Source of the DNA: Atrina japonica
Taxonomy: Eukaryota > Mollusca > Bivalvia > Pterioida > Pinnidae
Direction: 5' to 3'
Assembly (NCBI GenBank): GCA_030159075.1
Contig: BROG01000006.1
Location: 1,630,001-1,694,000, forward strand
DNA length: 64,000 bases
A program made the position numbers and the translations under genes. Shown piece by piece: positions 1-12,017 of the stretch. Position 1 is the stretch's first letter; each line of letters opens with the position of its first letter. The notes under the pieces were generated by a model. That model was given only the letters and a program-made list of their open reading frames with translations. It made no database searches and was not told the DNA's origin.

Positions 1-79
1 CCATATCCGCCCTTGCATAACATGATACTTATTCTGTCCAATACTATTCTGATTCAACACATAAATACTTCCCTGAAGT

Positions 80-660
80 AATTTAATATGAACAGTGTTT
101 GGAGAACAGAAATCTCAGCAAACTGTAGGCATGCAACGTGTGGCATTGGCCGACCCGTTCCTGAATTCTGATGAAGAAGACTTCGTCGTCAGACAAAAGA
201 AGACAAAGTTAGCTGTGGCCTTTAATTTTACATTTAGTTATATCGATGACGTTTTGTCAATTAATAATGATAATTTTCATACTATGTAAATACGATATAT
301 CCCAAATGTGAAAACTAGAAATTAAAGACAGCTCAGGATCAAACGCATAAGCTTTTTACTTGGATTTTATACCTAATACGGACGTTGACTTGACATTAAC
401 GACAAAGCTGGACGACACACTTTACGAATCTGGCTTTCATATAGTCAACTTTCCACATTAAAGTTATAAAACCCGTAGTATCGACCGTATATGGTGATAT
501 CTAGAAAAGGATCCGATATATTAGAACCTGCTCCACATATGAATATTTCATATACAGAGGCAAAGTATAACCTAATTAATTGTTGTCGCCAGGATAACGG
601 GAATTGCATTTAATAACATTTCGCAAATTCTACGGTCAGTATAATGACCTCGATTGCAGT
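80..660 (+). pseudogene. Decayed reverse transcriptase (retroelement remnant)
   Basis: The frame from position 95 contains QQTVG, then AFNFTFSYIDDVLSINNDNF; YIDD is the RT catalytic motif C. A stop (287-289) and a frameshift follow. Frame 3 (codons starting at 315) then reads LEIKDS, a TAA (348-350), FYLDF, LTTKLDD and IVNFP. Near 617-655 another piece reads TFRKFYG. The order QTVG, YIDD, LEIKD, YLD, KL(Y)D, IVNFP, FRKFYG fits a multicopy RT common in bivalve genomes. Its short layout suggests a Penelope-like element, but the class is inferred. Most of the region around motifs A and B is deleted or scrambled, and the element may begin left of the window. It is inactive. I am sure of the RT origin and unsure of the class. 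Confidence 0.8.
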
Positions 661-905
661 TAGTGTTTCACTGTGTTGTCTTAAGTGTTCGGTAAAATCG
701 TCTACACGAATTGTGACGAGTATTTATTCCCCACTTATTTCATTTGTCTGTGGTGGTGGGTGTGACGGGTCAATAAGGGATACTTCTATCTCTGAAATAC
801 TTACTCCTGATCCTTGTGTTTGAAATTGCAAAAGTTTTTGTCCAATGTTCACTAGATTTGTACAATGTACATTGTCTTCTAAACTTCCTGTCGATTAGTA
901 CTTTG
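661..905 (+). mobile_element. 3' tail of the YIDD retroelement
   Basis: This directly follows the RT remnant. The stretch around 751-815 (ggtggtgggtgtgacgggtc, then a run ending cttactcctgatcc) resembles the non-coding 3' end that follows this RT in bivalve repeats. A parallel copy lies at 38398-38725, and inverted pieces lie at 4440-4600, 17895-18200 and 55960-56045. No poly-A or target duplication is visible here. Confidence 0.6.
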
Positions 906-1504
906 GTATCTGTGATTTTTCTTATCATTTTTCAAACCGACATATATAGTGTTTGATAGCGGAGGAGAGAATCCGGATATAATGAACTAATGCACAGAAC
1001 ACCAGCCTTCCACAAGTTAACCGGCGAATTTTCTCTCTCAAAATCGGCTTAATCGACTGACTAGAGGTGAGGTACATTCCACAGATTCACCTATATTTGC
1101 CAAGATATAACCGGTTATGCCGTTCCCATTCACATTTTGATATGCATATTTTTGATTCAATGTTTTTCATGCATGGGTTCAAATGTCATTATACGAAACG
1201 TCGGATATAAGCAAAAACCATATTAATTCAAAATGTTATTGAATTGCTCGATTTATAGATATATTTTATGTAAACATATCTATAGATGTACAAACATCAC
1301 TTGACATATATTTGTTAGATGGGAATTTTGTAAGTTTGGGATTAACAAAAGGGAACTTTTCATAAACAATATGAATTCAAACTGAAATACCTATGAAATG
1401 ATATAACAAACCACTAGAGAAGCTTTCTCTTCTTCAAAGGTTTGAATAAGTCCCTACCTTCCTTAACTCTATGTTCTGTGTTTACAGTAGATATTCTTCA
1501 GATC
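906..1504. other. Unassigned AT-rich sequence
   Basis: I see no coding frame, RNA gene or clear repeat in this stretch. Confidence 0.5.
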
Positions 1505-1596
1505 TTAACCCTTTCACCCCTGAATATCAGAGTGGTATGCTCTTTTATATAATTTAGGACCAGTCTATTATGGCCTGTAGGGTTGAAAAGGGTTAA
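1505..1596 (+). mobile_element. TTAA-flanked MITE, copy 1
   Basis: A 92-bp unit flanked by TTAA on both sides (1505-1508 and 1593-1596). Its ends are imperfect inverted repeats: CCCTTTCACCCC on the left, and GGGTTGAAAAGGG on the right, which reads CCCTTTTCAACCC on the opposite strand. A TTAA target and a CCC start are the signature of piggyBac-type elements. The second copy is at 8514-8603 in the opposite orientation. It is non-coding, so any mobility would need a transposase supplied from elsewhere. Confidence 0.75.
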
Positions 1597-2538
1597 TTAG
1601 ACTACATGTACAACATTTGTTATCAGATGCATCGAGCACAGATAATAGTTGATTTCGTTAATCATTTGGATCCACCTACCTATATATACTTGCATGTAAT
1701 TGGTAAAGTACACGTACCTTTAAATTACCTGTTAATTATGTGCTTCAGCCAGGGATCAGGAGCATGCGATATTGCATTGCATTTTTTAACAATAGCAATT
1801 TATTTTTAAAATATCTGTGATATTTATGTAATGAAATTGAAGAAATTTGAATGAGGAATCACATTAAATGCATTGCAAATAAAGCAGAATTTCAGTGTAA
1901 CAGGGTTCGAGTGTGTATAGTTTTAATACTTTAAAACCGTGTTGTACTCACTGCCCCTTTCAAATTAATGTTTCAGAGTCCAAAGTAGCATTCTGAATCC
2001 AATATTGTAAGTAAGATTTATTTCTACCCTCCAGTTCGATGTATCCATTCGACGATTCAGTAAACTGCTGTGCAAGAAAGACAAATAGCACATTGATCAG
2101 ATGTTATACTAAGTTAGAAGCAAGAGAGAGCTTTGGGGGATTTGTACTTCTGTGAGTAGTAATATATATGCCGAATAATAACATATTAAGATAACGATCT
2201 TTAGCAGAGAATCCTTTCCATGGACATGTTTCTAACTATGCCTAAAGCTGTACATGTAGGGAATGTGTAATACTGTACAGTTTGACGCTTCTATGAACCG
2301 GTGAGGGTCACTGAAGATATATCCTTAATTATTGATCGCTGACATAAAAATCTCCTGGAAGATATCAAACGGTTACTTCGATCTTTTCCGCCTATCATTA
2401 GGATTTTATCGGAACGAATGAGCTTATTATCGAAATCTGAAGAGAAATGTTTGTTATATGTACACCATTGATTTTTGAGACTAATATTGAAGATGGGCGA
2501 TATCGTATTACATCAGAATAAGATTTCTATACTTTAAA
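1597..2538. other. Unassigned sequence
   Basis: Only short open frames occur (for example 67 codons at 1606-1809) with no recognisable motif. No repeat was identified. Confidence 0.45.
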
Positions 2539-2542
2539 CACG

Positions 2543-2574
<32 letters not shown>

Positions 2575-2619
2575 CACACACACACTCTCTCGTTCTATAT
2601 ATATATATATATATATATA
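2539..2619. repeat. (CA)n-(TA)n compound microsatellite
   Basis: CA dinucleotides run from 2539 to about 2584 with one CAAA interruption. After a short CTCT spacer, TA dinucleotides run to 2619. Confidence 0.97.
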
Positions 2620-2782
2620 GGATAGTGACAAAAGTGAGTATACTTTTTAGTTTTTTCAATATTGTTATATATCTTATATATGTGATATGTGCGTTGTCGG
2701 GCGACTTGATTGGCTTATGTGTGAGTAACTGAACTACTTACATTTACTACGTACGCAGTAATCGTAGTAAACATTAACCCCA

Positions 2783-3046
2783 AGAATTAAGTTGTTATAT
2801 TCCGCTAACTTCGTAACCCGAATAATTCAGTCGTTATATTCCGCTCACTTCGTAACAGGAATAATACAGTCGTTAGATTTCGCTCACTTCGTAATCCGAA
2901 TAATTCAGTCCTTATATTTCGCTCACTTCGTAACCCGAATAATTCAGTCCTTATATTTCGCTCACTTCGTAACCCGAATAAATCAGTCCTTATATTTCGC
3001 TCACTTCGTAACCCGAATAATTCAGTTCTTATATTCCGTTACTTCG
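2783..3046 (+). repeat. 39-bp tandem repeat, ~6.7 copies
   Basis: The unit contains tcgctcacttcgtaacccga followed by ataattcagtcc and ttatatt; copies are spaced 39 bp apart. Since 39 is a multiple of three, one frame stays open from 2792 to 3052 and reads a 13-residue repeat (LYFAHFVTRIIQS and variants). The outer copies are more divergent than the inner ones. I read the open frame as a by-product of the period, not a gene. Confidence 0.93.
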
Positions 3047-3333
3047 ATGTAAAAATATATATTGTGATGAAAAAAAAAAAAACAACAACAAATGAATACC
3101 ACATAATGATATCTTAACTAATATCATAAATAATACACATTATAAACACTGCAATATGGCAAAGAATTCAGTGATTATGTTATGAGGCAAAATTATTTTC
3201 TCTTTACGCATTTATCTATCGATACATCCATAGCAAAATTTTTTTTTAAGTATTAATCCAAGGTCTTACAGATTATTTCCCAAAATACCGTAAAATAATT
3301 TGGCAATGAAGATGTGACATTGAAACAATTCTC
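3047..3333. other. Unassigned AT-rich sequence
   Basis: Contains a short A/CAA run at about 3069-3092 and no recognisable gene. Confidence 0.4.
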
Positions 3334-3606
3334 AACGAATCGTGTTGCAATTGGCCTTACTGATTATGTATAGTCAAAACGGACCCATGGATAATTGATA
3401 AAGATGTTAACAAAAGAAAACATTTGTATAGGATTAGAAAACTATGTTATCAAAGAGCATTTCATCGAGTATTTTTATTTGAAAAGAGAAATCGGAGAAG
3501 TATCTTTAAGTAAAACATGATAAAATGCATGTTAATTCAATTTCAAACGATTCATTGCGTTCAAATTTTCAAATTTAAATTGACAGTTGAATTACTTTTA
3601 TAGATG
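3334..3606 (+). repeat. Dispersed ~280-bp direct repeat, copy 1
   Basis: It aligns along most of its length with 7869-8157 in the same orientation. Shared blocks include aacgaatcg, gcaattggccttactgatta, ctatgttatcaaag, catttcatcgagtat, gaagtatctttaagt and atttaaattgacag. No TIR, TSD or coding frame is apparent, so it may be an unclassified repeat or an old duplication. Confidence 0.8.
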
Positions 3607-4439
3607 TCAACTTGATAACTGCAACATGATACATTCCAATCGTATTACAATTGCCGCGTTTAAATCTAATGTGTATGTGAACTTTTCAAAGCGATAAAAT
3701 ATTGTTTCTAAAGATTTTCTAAAGCAAAGAATGGGATTACTAATCTATTCTGAATAATTTCCCTTTTTTATATCAAGAAGTCGTTAACATGAAAAGGTAT
3801 ACAATAAAAGAAAATCTTTACTACATATATAAATTATTTTGAATTTATTTTTTATAAATTTTTCAAATACGTATAAGTATTATACCACATATAAAGGTAG
3901 CCTTTTTAATATGCAAAATTTGTTTATAAAACTTTTGTCAATATATTTTAATATTGGCGTCTAAACAATACATGTACAAAGGTATACTTTAAAGATATTA
4001 AAAATAATTTTAAATCTTTAGATCATTCATCTTTCATCAGTTTAAAAGTTTGTTGCTCAGGGTGTATAGTGAACAGATGATGAGAGGTGCTTTTTTATTC
4101 ACAATGATAAATTCTTAGCGCCAAGACTTGGTCTATAAACGCTTCTGTGGTTTTGTGTTAAGTGTACAATAATTGCCGTGGAACTCTTTTTTAACACGTA
4201 ATCTGCGTTTGGATTGATATAATAGTATTTAAGATATATGTCATCATGGGAGAAAATACTGGAAATGAGGATTATGAAAGACATTACCATAACTACGTGA
4301 AGACTATGTATTCATTCCTCTACCATTTCTTAGAGTTTTATGCTCATTAGTTATTTATTGTGACCACAATATGTTCCTAATACCCCAAACTCTGTTAAAA
4401 GCATTGCACTGTTAACTATGATTTGATATTTTTCTGTAT
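3607..4439. other. Unassigned AT-rich sequence
   Basis: Open frames reach only about 63 codons, with no conserved motif. No repeat was identified. Confidence 0.4.
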
Positions 4440-4600
4440 TATATAAAAATATCGGATACAAAAGTATAAATCTTTAGGATGTCCAGGATATAGATATAAA
4501 TCTGGTAAAAATTGGTTAAACACGGACCTCTGGAAATTAAGTGGTGGGATAAGGTGTCATGGTGGAGGCTATAAATTGAAACTACTGAATGAAAGTGGTC
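4440..4600 (-). mobile_element. Retroelement 3'-tail fragment
   Basis: Read on the plus strand, the blocks aagtataaatctttaggatg, then tccaggata, acacggacctctgg and ggtgggataaggtgtcat match the fragment at 17895-18050 and are the reverse complement of the tail type seen at 661-905. A possible plus-strand remnant follows at 4705-4745 (actggtcgacag, then gcctac). No coding part remains. Confidence 0.6.
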
Positions 4601-4920
4601 TGAGTAGCTGAGACGTCTTGTAAGTGATAGTGAGTACTGGTTTGTTTTTATATATGTTGTCAAAAGACTGAGTATTTATGTCTTAAATTATTCTTGGTAT
4701 CGAAAGCAAGGCGGTATTTAACTGGTCGACAGAAGTGCCTACATCTCCATGGATGCTTAACCTCAATCCTGAAATTGTCAGAGGACAAAATTTGAACCAT
4801 GTTCATGGCTGTTATAACGTTTGTGTCTGTTTTTAGCAGTGGAAATGCGAATGTCAAAACATCAATATTGTTTATCATTAATATTGTAGAGTTTTCCTCA
4901 GTAACCCACATAAATTAGAG

Positions 4921-5246
4921 AAAACAAGGTTTAACTGAGATAAACTAGGTTTAACTGTGCCAAAATCATCAAAATGAGTTAAACCTAGTTTATTTAGTTT
5001 ATTTCGACAAAACCTAGTTTAACTGAGAAAAAAAACTAGGTTAAACTGCGTTAGAATCACGTAAATGATTATAAACAAAATGTGATTTTTGCTCAGTTAA
5101 TCCTTGTTTTTCTCAGTTAAACCTAGTTCTCATCATGTTAATGAGGGTTACAAAAAACTCGTAACTCGTAATCAACATTAGCGGGAGGGAAACTAGGTTT
5201 AACTGAGAAAAAATAGGTTTAATTCAGAAAAACTAGGTTTAACTTA
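4921..5246. repeat. Cluster of AACTAGGTTTAACTGAG direct and inverted motifs
   Basis: The motif AACTAGGTTTAACTGAG or its reverse complement recurs at least eight times, often followed by GAAAAA, in both orientations. The stretch could therefore fold into several hairpins. Related clusters lie at 18620-18660, 25160-25240 and 26640-26850. This is probably a non-autonomous mobile element family; its ends are not resolved. Confidence 0.75.
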
Positions 5247-5249
5247 TTA

Positions 5250-7868
5250 ATGTGTTTGGCATGCCATAAATATGGTACATAATTCACTGAATAGTCTATG
5301 AGTGAAATTTATTTACTCTTTTTTATCGATATTTCTAAAGTTAAAGTCATATAAGCTGTCACAATGATGATTTTTCCGATGATCTATATGATACAATGTG
5401 TGTTCAAATGCATGATCTAACAAGTTAAACGTAACGGTTGTAAAAAGTCTTCGTTTCAAAGTTATTTGTAGAATAAAATTTGATTAGAATTTAGGTCTTC
5501 CCGTACCTAAAAATTCCGGCTGTATTTTCGTATGCAATGGCCTTCCAGATAAACACTTCGCAAAATCAAATGCGCTTCATAATTTTGTCAGGAAGATCTT
5601 TGGTCCATTACAAGCTCGGTATATCATTAATTTCGGCCCGAACACTTGACAACTCGACGTATGTTAAAGTCGGCCTATATCATATGCATTTTATGTTTAT
5701 TTTCAAAATACAATATGTTATTTTTATTGGAAATGGTAAGTGAAATATGTGCTTTCCAACGCTATTTTGAATGCCTGATGCAAATCAGAATCCTGCATAT
5801 ATACATTGTTGTCCAGTGGCGTTAAGCTGTGAACACGTAATCTTCAAGCTATTGCAACCTTTACATGAATAAAAATATAAAGTCACTGAAGGAAATATTT
5901 CCAATATTTAATGTTACCCTAAAATGAAAGCAAATACTACCAAAATAAAAACAATATAACTGTGAAAATTATGCGTATATGACCGTGCGGTCTTATTAAG
6001 AATCAAGTACGACCCCTTGAGTCCTTACACTTTAGAATTCTGTTGTGTAATACAGTTTCAAATTATAAAATATAAAATGAAATAAAACACACAAATAAAA
6101 TATATACACGCTATCTTTGCACCGATGTCAATATGCCTACAGGTGAACAGCTCAACCTGGACGTTGCTTCTCAAGTTCCGAGACAAAGACTAATCAATTT
6201 ATTAAGAAACTCAAACTATATACCCAAAATATACAAAATGACGGGAAGAGTAATAATAGCCGCTAATGACGTTATAAGACTATAAATTAATTGAGATTAA
6301 AATGGCAGTTCCATAATCCCAGAACCAAAGGCAGATCGCCAGGTGTGTTTATCTTACGTCTCGGCTCGAAGTAAATGGTTTAGAACGCATTAAGAAACAG
6401 AGTACATAGTAAACAAATTAGATAATAATAGATCAATGGAAGTGGTATATGATCAGATGAGATTTTGTTCGTCATACGTACTTCTTGTTTTCAATCTTAT
6501 TGCCATGTCCGATGGAAAATTATAGTTTAGAGAATAAATTTGATTTCTTATTTATTCGTAATAATTACTGTAAAACTGAAAATATATTTTTCTGTACAAG
6601 AGATGTCCCGCTTCACTTCAATTCCGTAATGTAATGGCGACAGCTGTCGACTGTTCCATCATTTTGAGATATTACTATTTGACGCTTGTAGTAAAGTAAC
6701 CTGCCAAGTCTTACCTATGTTTTAGTGGTAAGTAGTACTAATTCCTTAAATTGCGTGTGAAAAATATTTACCGAAATATTTTCTTTTTTGTTGGCGTAGT
6801 TGCTGTTTGCTGAATGTTCATGAAATGATGATATTTATTCAAAACATTAACAGATTTTCTTCAGTTCAACAGTACGATGTCTGTTAAACTGGAAACTATG
6901 ATTTTTCTGTAAAAGTAAAATTAAAGTGTACCACTCCACTGGACCGAACTACATATGATTCATAAAATTTCAATTGTATCTTGAATCTCACGTAATCAAA
7001 GCCTGCGCTTGACGGAACGCACATTTCGATCAAATTATTTCCTTTTATTTTCTTTACAAATAATTTTTACTTTGTGCATTTACAATATAAAAGTACCGAA
7101 ATTGATAATATTTTTTTCAATGTTTTTCGTTTGTTGTAAAAGTATTTCTTGTTTGTGAAAACAGGTGTAAACAACAGACTGGTAAAGTCCTTAACTGCAA
7201 ATCGAACGTATTTGTAGAGTTCTTACATTGTCAGTATGCAATTTACCTGCAGCTTTTGTTTTGAATGGGTAGACTTTGATAAGTCATTGTACTTTGGCCG
7301 CGTTCTCCCACTGTCAATAAATCTGTACTTTTGCTATTGGCCGAGTTTGATATGTGCCAAATTAAAATGGGTCTAGATCACCCGGTAAACCCGGCACGTG
7401 TACAATGTCAGAAAAGAATGTTTTGAATCGATTGAGGATACCAACTTTGCTTGATTCAGGTTTGAAATGATGATGTACGGAAATGAATGCAAAAAATAAT
7501 AAGAATAGAATGTATATCAACTGCAAATGGCGTGTGCTTCTTTGGCACTGGTTAGTCTTATGATGTGCTGTAAACAAACGATAATAACAGGCTTCGTTTG
7601 GCAAGATTGTTGCAATTATACGCATTCATTTGTTATTCTAACCACCAGGTGGTCTCTTTGAGATATTTATGAGATAAAATATGATATAAAATGTACCTGT
7701 AAAATTTTGCATCGACGACAGCTCATATCACTTTAAATATTTCTGCACAAATGTACCAGTGACAATGAACATATGTTGCTTTAAAAAGTTTTACTCCAAG
7801 GCCGAACACCTTGCCATTAAACATTGGCCATGACTATATGTCACTGAAACAAAACCATTTGCGCACTT
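5250..7868. other. Unassigned AT-rich sequence
   Basis: About 2.6 kb without a supported feature. The longest open frames (68 codons at 5537-5743; 87 codons on the minus strand at 7362-7625) show no family motif or repeat structure. Confidence 0.4.
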
Positions 7869-8157
7869 AAACGAATCGCATTGCAATTGGCCTTACTGAT
7901 TATTGATAGTCAAACCAACCAGTGGATAATTGAAAAGGAATATTTAAAAAAGAAAACATTTGTACAGAATTTGGACACTATGTTATCAAAGAACATTTCA
8001 TCGAGTATTCTCATTTGAAAAGAGACATCTTCTGGGGAAGTATCTTTAAGTGACACCCGATGAAATATATGTCACTTCATAAACAAACGATTTACTGTAC
8101 GGTGAACAATTCGTGTTTAGATTTAAATTGACAGCTGATTTACTATTTTATAGATAG
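7869..8157 (+). repeat. Dispersed ~280-bp direct repeat, copy 2
   Basis: The partner of 3334-3606 in the same orientation, with many substitutions and small indels. Shared blocks run in the same order from aacgaatcgc to acagctgatttact. Confidence 0.8.
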
Positions 8158-8513
8158 TTTAGGCGAGGTAACACTGTAGGTTTACATCATAATAGCAAGT
8201 TGGTCATCCAAGATGCTTTCAGACGCATATTACATCACTGTGACGTTAAGTGATTATTTGTCTGTTTTCTTTCAGGCTCAGTATCTTTTACCCAGATACA
8301 CTCTGTTACTGCCCCTATCATTAAAACTGATTACCACAGAACTAGAAAACAGGCGGCATTGATAATTCTAACGACAGTTGACAGCGGACGAACCACAAAG
8401 TAGAACCCCATCTTAACTAAAGTAAATTGGTCCCTATCTGAACATAAGAAATGTTATCCACGTTGTTATTCATCCGACTAAAAGTGAGGAGGACAGTGAT
8501 AAACGCGCAACTT
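8158..8513. other. Unassigned sequence
   Basis: I see no gene or repeat. Confidence 0.4.
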
Positions 8514-8603
8514 TTAACCCTTTTAACCCTACAGACCACAATAGACTGGTCTTAACAATAGAAAAAAGCATACGATCTTGATTTTCAGGGGTGAAAGGGT
8601 TAA
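8514..8603 (-). mobile_element. TTAA-flanked MITE, copy 2
   Basis: An inverted copy of 1505-1596. TTAA lies at 8514-8517 and 8600-8603. The inside begins CCCTTTTAACCCTACAG and ends CAGGGGTGAAAGGG. The body shares cctacagaccacaatagact and ttcaggggtgaaaggg with the first copy read backwards. Confidence 0.75.
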
Positions 8604-9072
8604 GTCCCACAAAATCACAAATCGGTATTGTTGTATAGAATGCAATGGTCAGAACTTGTCTGTTTAGCCTTAAAGCAGCATCAGCGGCGGCTAGGGCGTG
8701 ATTTTTTCTTTAAGTGATATTATGTAACATTTCGCCCTAGCTTGAACTACACACGTAGACACGGGTGAGTTACAAATACAAACAAACACGGGTTCGACTG
8801 CCCCTTTAGGTTGCAGATTTCCGTAACCGCCGACCGGCTAACTCTTTCAGAAAATAAAACGACAATCAAATTGACTTTAGACACTAGAACATTTATTACA
8901 AAATAAATATGAACAAAAATACGAAGACAACACAAAATAGAAGTGGTGACAAAAAAATAACAGGTCTAAAATTACCTGTCCGAAGGTCTAAACCTAGGGA
9001 CACTTTAAAACGTGAAAAACCGGTCACATACCGGAATATGTTTAACTGGCCACACATTGCCAAATAAAACTA
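8604..9072. other. Unassigned; small hairpin at 8689-8741
   Basis: GCTAGGGCG and CGCCCTAGC form a 9-bp stem around a ~36-base loop at about 8689-8741. A ggttcgactgcccc string near 8791 resembles a tRNA B box, but no cloverleaf can be built around it. Confidence 0.35.
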
Positions 9073-10289
9073 CGTACATACAAAAGTAAACTAATAACAC
9101 TCATTCATATTTCAGTCTTCCTAAAAATAAAGTACGAAAATGAATAGTAATTATTTTTACTTAACCCAAACTATTTCACATGTATCTCGTGCCCCGTGTC
9201 AGACCGACGACAACAATTACCACTTTATAAAATTATAATATAAATTAACAAAAACATTGAAACATACTCAAGATACACGAAAACACACACGGCTAGTGTC
9301 TAAAATAGTCATTTAATTTGGTAGAAGTGAATGATGGCAACAGACAGGAGGGATTAGAAATGATATAAAAATGAAGTTCACCTCACACGAGCATATCAAT
9401 AAGACGAAGGAAGGGGAAAAGAGAGCGTAACATTGTCGCACACGTGTTTTATAATTTAACACTTTCTGGAAGTACCCGAATAACTTAATGAGCCAATAAT
9501 ATTTATAGAAAAGTGACCTCCGGTGACATAATGTAATCAAGCGGAACCTGTCGAAGCTTGCTATATTAAGACTGTTAAACGAGGTTAGTACTGTTAAAGT
9601 TAGGTAATTAGAAAATAAATGAGAAAGAAATAAAATTCTAAACTAAATGACAGATCAAAGAAAAATATCAGCAAGAATAAACAGGTTTGTCACATTCCCG
9701 TCCACTACCTGAAAGTCACAACCCCGTGACTTATAATTTTAAAATAATAATAATAATAATAAATAATTATAGAAAGTTTCAAATATTGTTTCAAACTTAA
9801 ATGTAAGTCAGTTGCCATCGATGAATAAAAAATATGGTGAAGATGAATCATTGGGAATACTGAGTATTTCAATAATGAAATACCATTACACGTGTATTTC
9901 AACTGCATTATATACCAACTTTCACAGTTTAAATATCTTTAAATTGAAAAATTCAATAAGGTTCCTTTCAAACATAAGACCCACCTCATAAACCAACTTT
10001 CAAAATTAATAGGAAAAGTTCAGTAAAGCTGATTACACCTCTGCTCCACTGTAATTACAAAGATGAGGTGATTATATAAAAAGTTAAAGTTATACACAAA
10101 TCAAGAATGTGTTCATAAAATAACATTGAAATTTAAAGAATTACACTGAAAGATGTCTATGTGTGAAGTGAAAAGAATTGAATTTTTGGGATGATACATA
10201 ATAAAAAAGTTCAAAGAATCCCCGGAAACCATGGCACAAGCTTATGAAAAACATTTCACTTAGTTATAACTTACAAAATTTAGCATGTT

Positions 10290-10745
10290 CACAGTGAGAT
10301 AACCGATTTATCATCAAGCCACCCCAGCTATAAACAAGGTTGAAAAAATATAACAAGTGAAATTAAACAAAGTTAATCAAAGATTATATTAAACATAAAA
10401 TGAACTCATGTGACCAATCACCAGAAAACAGCAAGAAAGTACATTTTTACAGAAAAATTTTGATCCTGAGTGAAAATAACCGATTTATCATTAAGCTAAT
10501 CTCAAGCAAGAGTAGCGAAACCCCCCAACCACAGAAAAGGTTCTTGAAGCCCCAGTGACTAGCCATCAGAGTCCTTTAAATTGCTTGTACCATGACCTGG
10601 GTTTTTAATTTATTAAGGGGTACCACTGGACTTGATCTTCAAATTGAAGAAAATATTGATCTACAATAATAAAGTAAACATAAAAAAAACTTTTAATATA
10701 TGCCAGAAATTCCAGCACAGTGACTGATTTATCATCTGGCCACTG
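10290..10745 (+). repeat. Degenerate internal direct repeats
   Basis: Variants of the phrase taaccgatttatcatcaagc recur at about 10301, 10477 and 10723, inside the long-inverted-repeat unit. This suggests an old tandem array with a unit of very roughly 180-250 bp. Confidence 0.5.
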
Positions 10746-10799
10746 GACCAAAATTTACCAACTGAATATAAAATCTAATCACAATATAACACATTGAAC

Positions 10800-10976
10800 A
10801 GCCTACATCATATTCAGGTCGTTTGACATTGAAACTAATATTTTAATTATCTAAATTTTAATTATTCTGCATCAATTTATTTTTTTTATTTTGAAACTAA
10901 TATTTTAATTATCTAAATTTTAATTATTCTTCATCAATTTTTTTTTTTTATGCCTGACCTGAATATGATGTAGGCT
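10800..10976. repeat. Hairpin with 21-bp perfect stem and 62-bp internal duplication
   Basis: gcctacatcatattcaggtc at 10801-10820 is the exact reverse complement of 10956-10975, and one further flanking base pairs. The loop contains a 62-bp direct duplication starting at 10831 and 10893 (gaaactaatattttaattat, then ctaaattttaattatt). It looks like a small palindromic element nested in the larger unit. Confidence 0.88.
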
Positions 10977-11378
10977 AATTAATGTTGCAGATAGGAAGAT
11001 TGACTGGGTTGTTTTTAATTAATTGCAGGATGGTGGCAACAGACATGAATTGGGATGGATATGGGTTTTCACCTCAATTTTTGGGTTGGTTTGTCCTTCA
11101 GGTAGAGGAAGGGATTTTTATAATATAGTGAAAATCTCATGTGTAGGGTTTATAATTTAATTTTGAGGTTCAGGGGAATAGAGCAGAAATTAATTCATTT
11201 TTGTTTTGTTAAATGTTTATTGTGTATGTACTGGGGAAGTGTTTATACACAGGACAGATGTAAATAGTTAACCCAGGGGTGCCACTGGATGAGTACGTAA
11301 ACCAACTGAGTGGATGCGTTCTGGTTTATATGATTTATCTTAAATTTTCTCAATATGTCTTTATGTATTTGTATTTCA

Positions 11379-11379
<1 letters not shown>

Positions 11380-11452
<73 letters not shown>
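11380..11452. repeat. (TA)n microsatellite
   Basis: An uninterrupted TA dinucleotide tract of about 72 bases. Confidence 0.98.
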
Positions 11453-11455
<3 letters not shown>

Positions 11456-11980
11456 TTAGAAATGCCCAACTAGTGTCAGCTTGTGAAATTTTCAGTGATA
11501 TTAAACCGATTTTAAATTAAATTTAACTGTTGTGTATGTATGTGCCATAATTGCAATATTATAATGAGCCATGCAGTTTCACGTTACACTGTTATGATGT
11601 GATATCTGTGTCAAATATATTTGATCCATTTTTTGGAGGACTTGGTGTTAAAACCCTAATTGTGGAGATTCTGTATTGTACCGTCAATGACATTATCATA
11701 GTTGTGTCGCAAGGACACCCAGGACTATGGACTGATGTGCCTTAAAGGATAAAGTTCGAGTTTGCCATGGTTATGTTCAATTAATTATGTGATTCCGGAT
11801 TTGGACAACTTTGTCGTTGCTAAAATTCCACTGTGCCCAGAATTCAATACAGATGTTTTCGAGCCGTAATTAGCCAGATTGCGATTAACAGTAAAGGACG
11901 TGTATATATATATATATAGTTGGGCATTTTAAAACGATGGACATTTAGGGTTAATGTGTTACATTGTGATTAGATTTTAT

Positions 11981-12017
11981 CAGCGATATATAAAGCTACT
12001 AGCTTTATATATCGCTG
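11981..12017. repeat. 37-bp near-perfect palindrome
   Basis: cagcgatatataaagcta, one spacer base (C at 11999), then its exact reverse complement at 12000-12017. The 18-bp stem with a 1-base centre can extrude as a cruciform. It sits about a dozen bases inside the right arm of the long inverted repeat. Confidence 0.93.

Noticed and set aside
8785..8830. tRNA-like string ggttcgactgcccc
   Set aside because: No matching acceptor or anticodon stems and no SINE body nearby.
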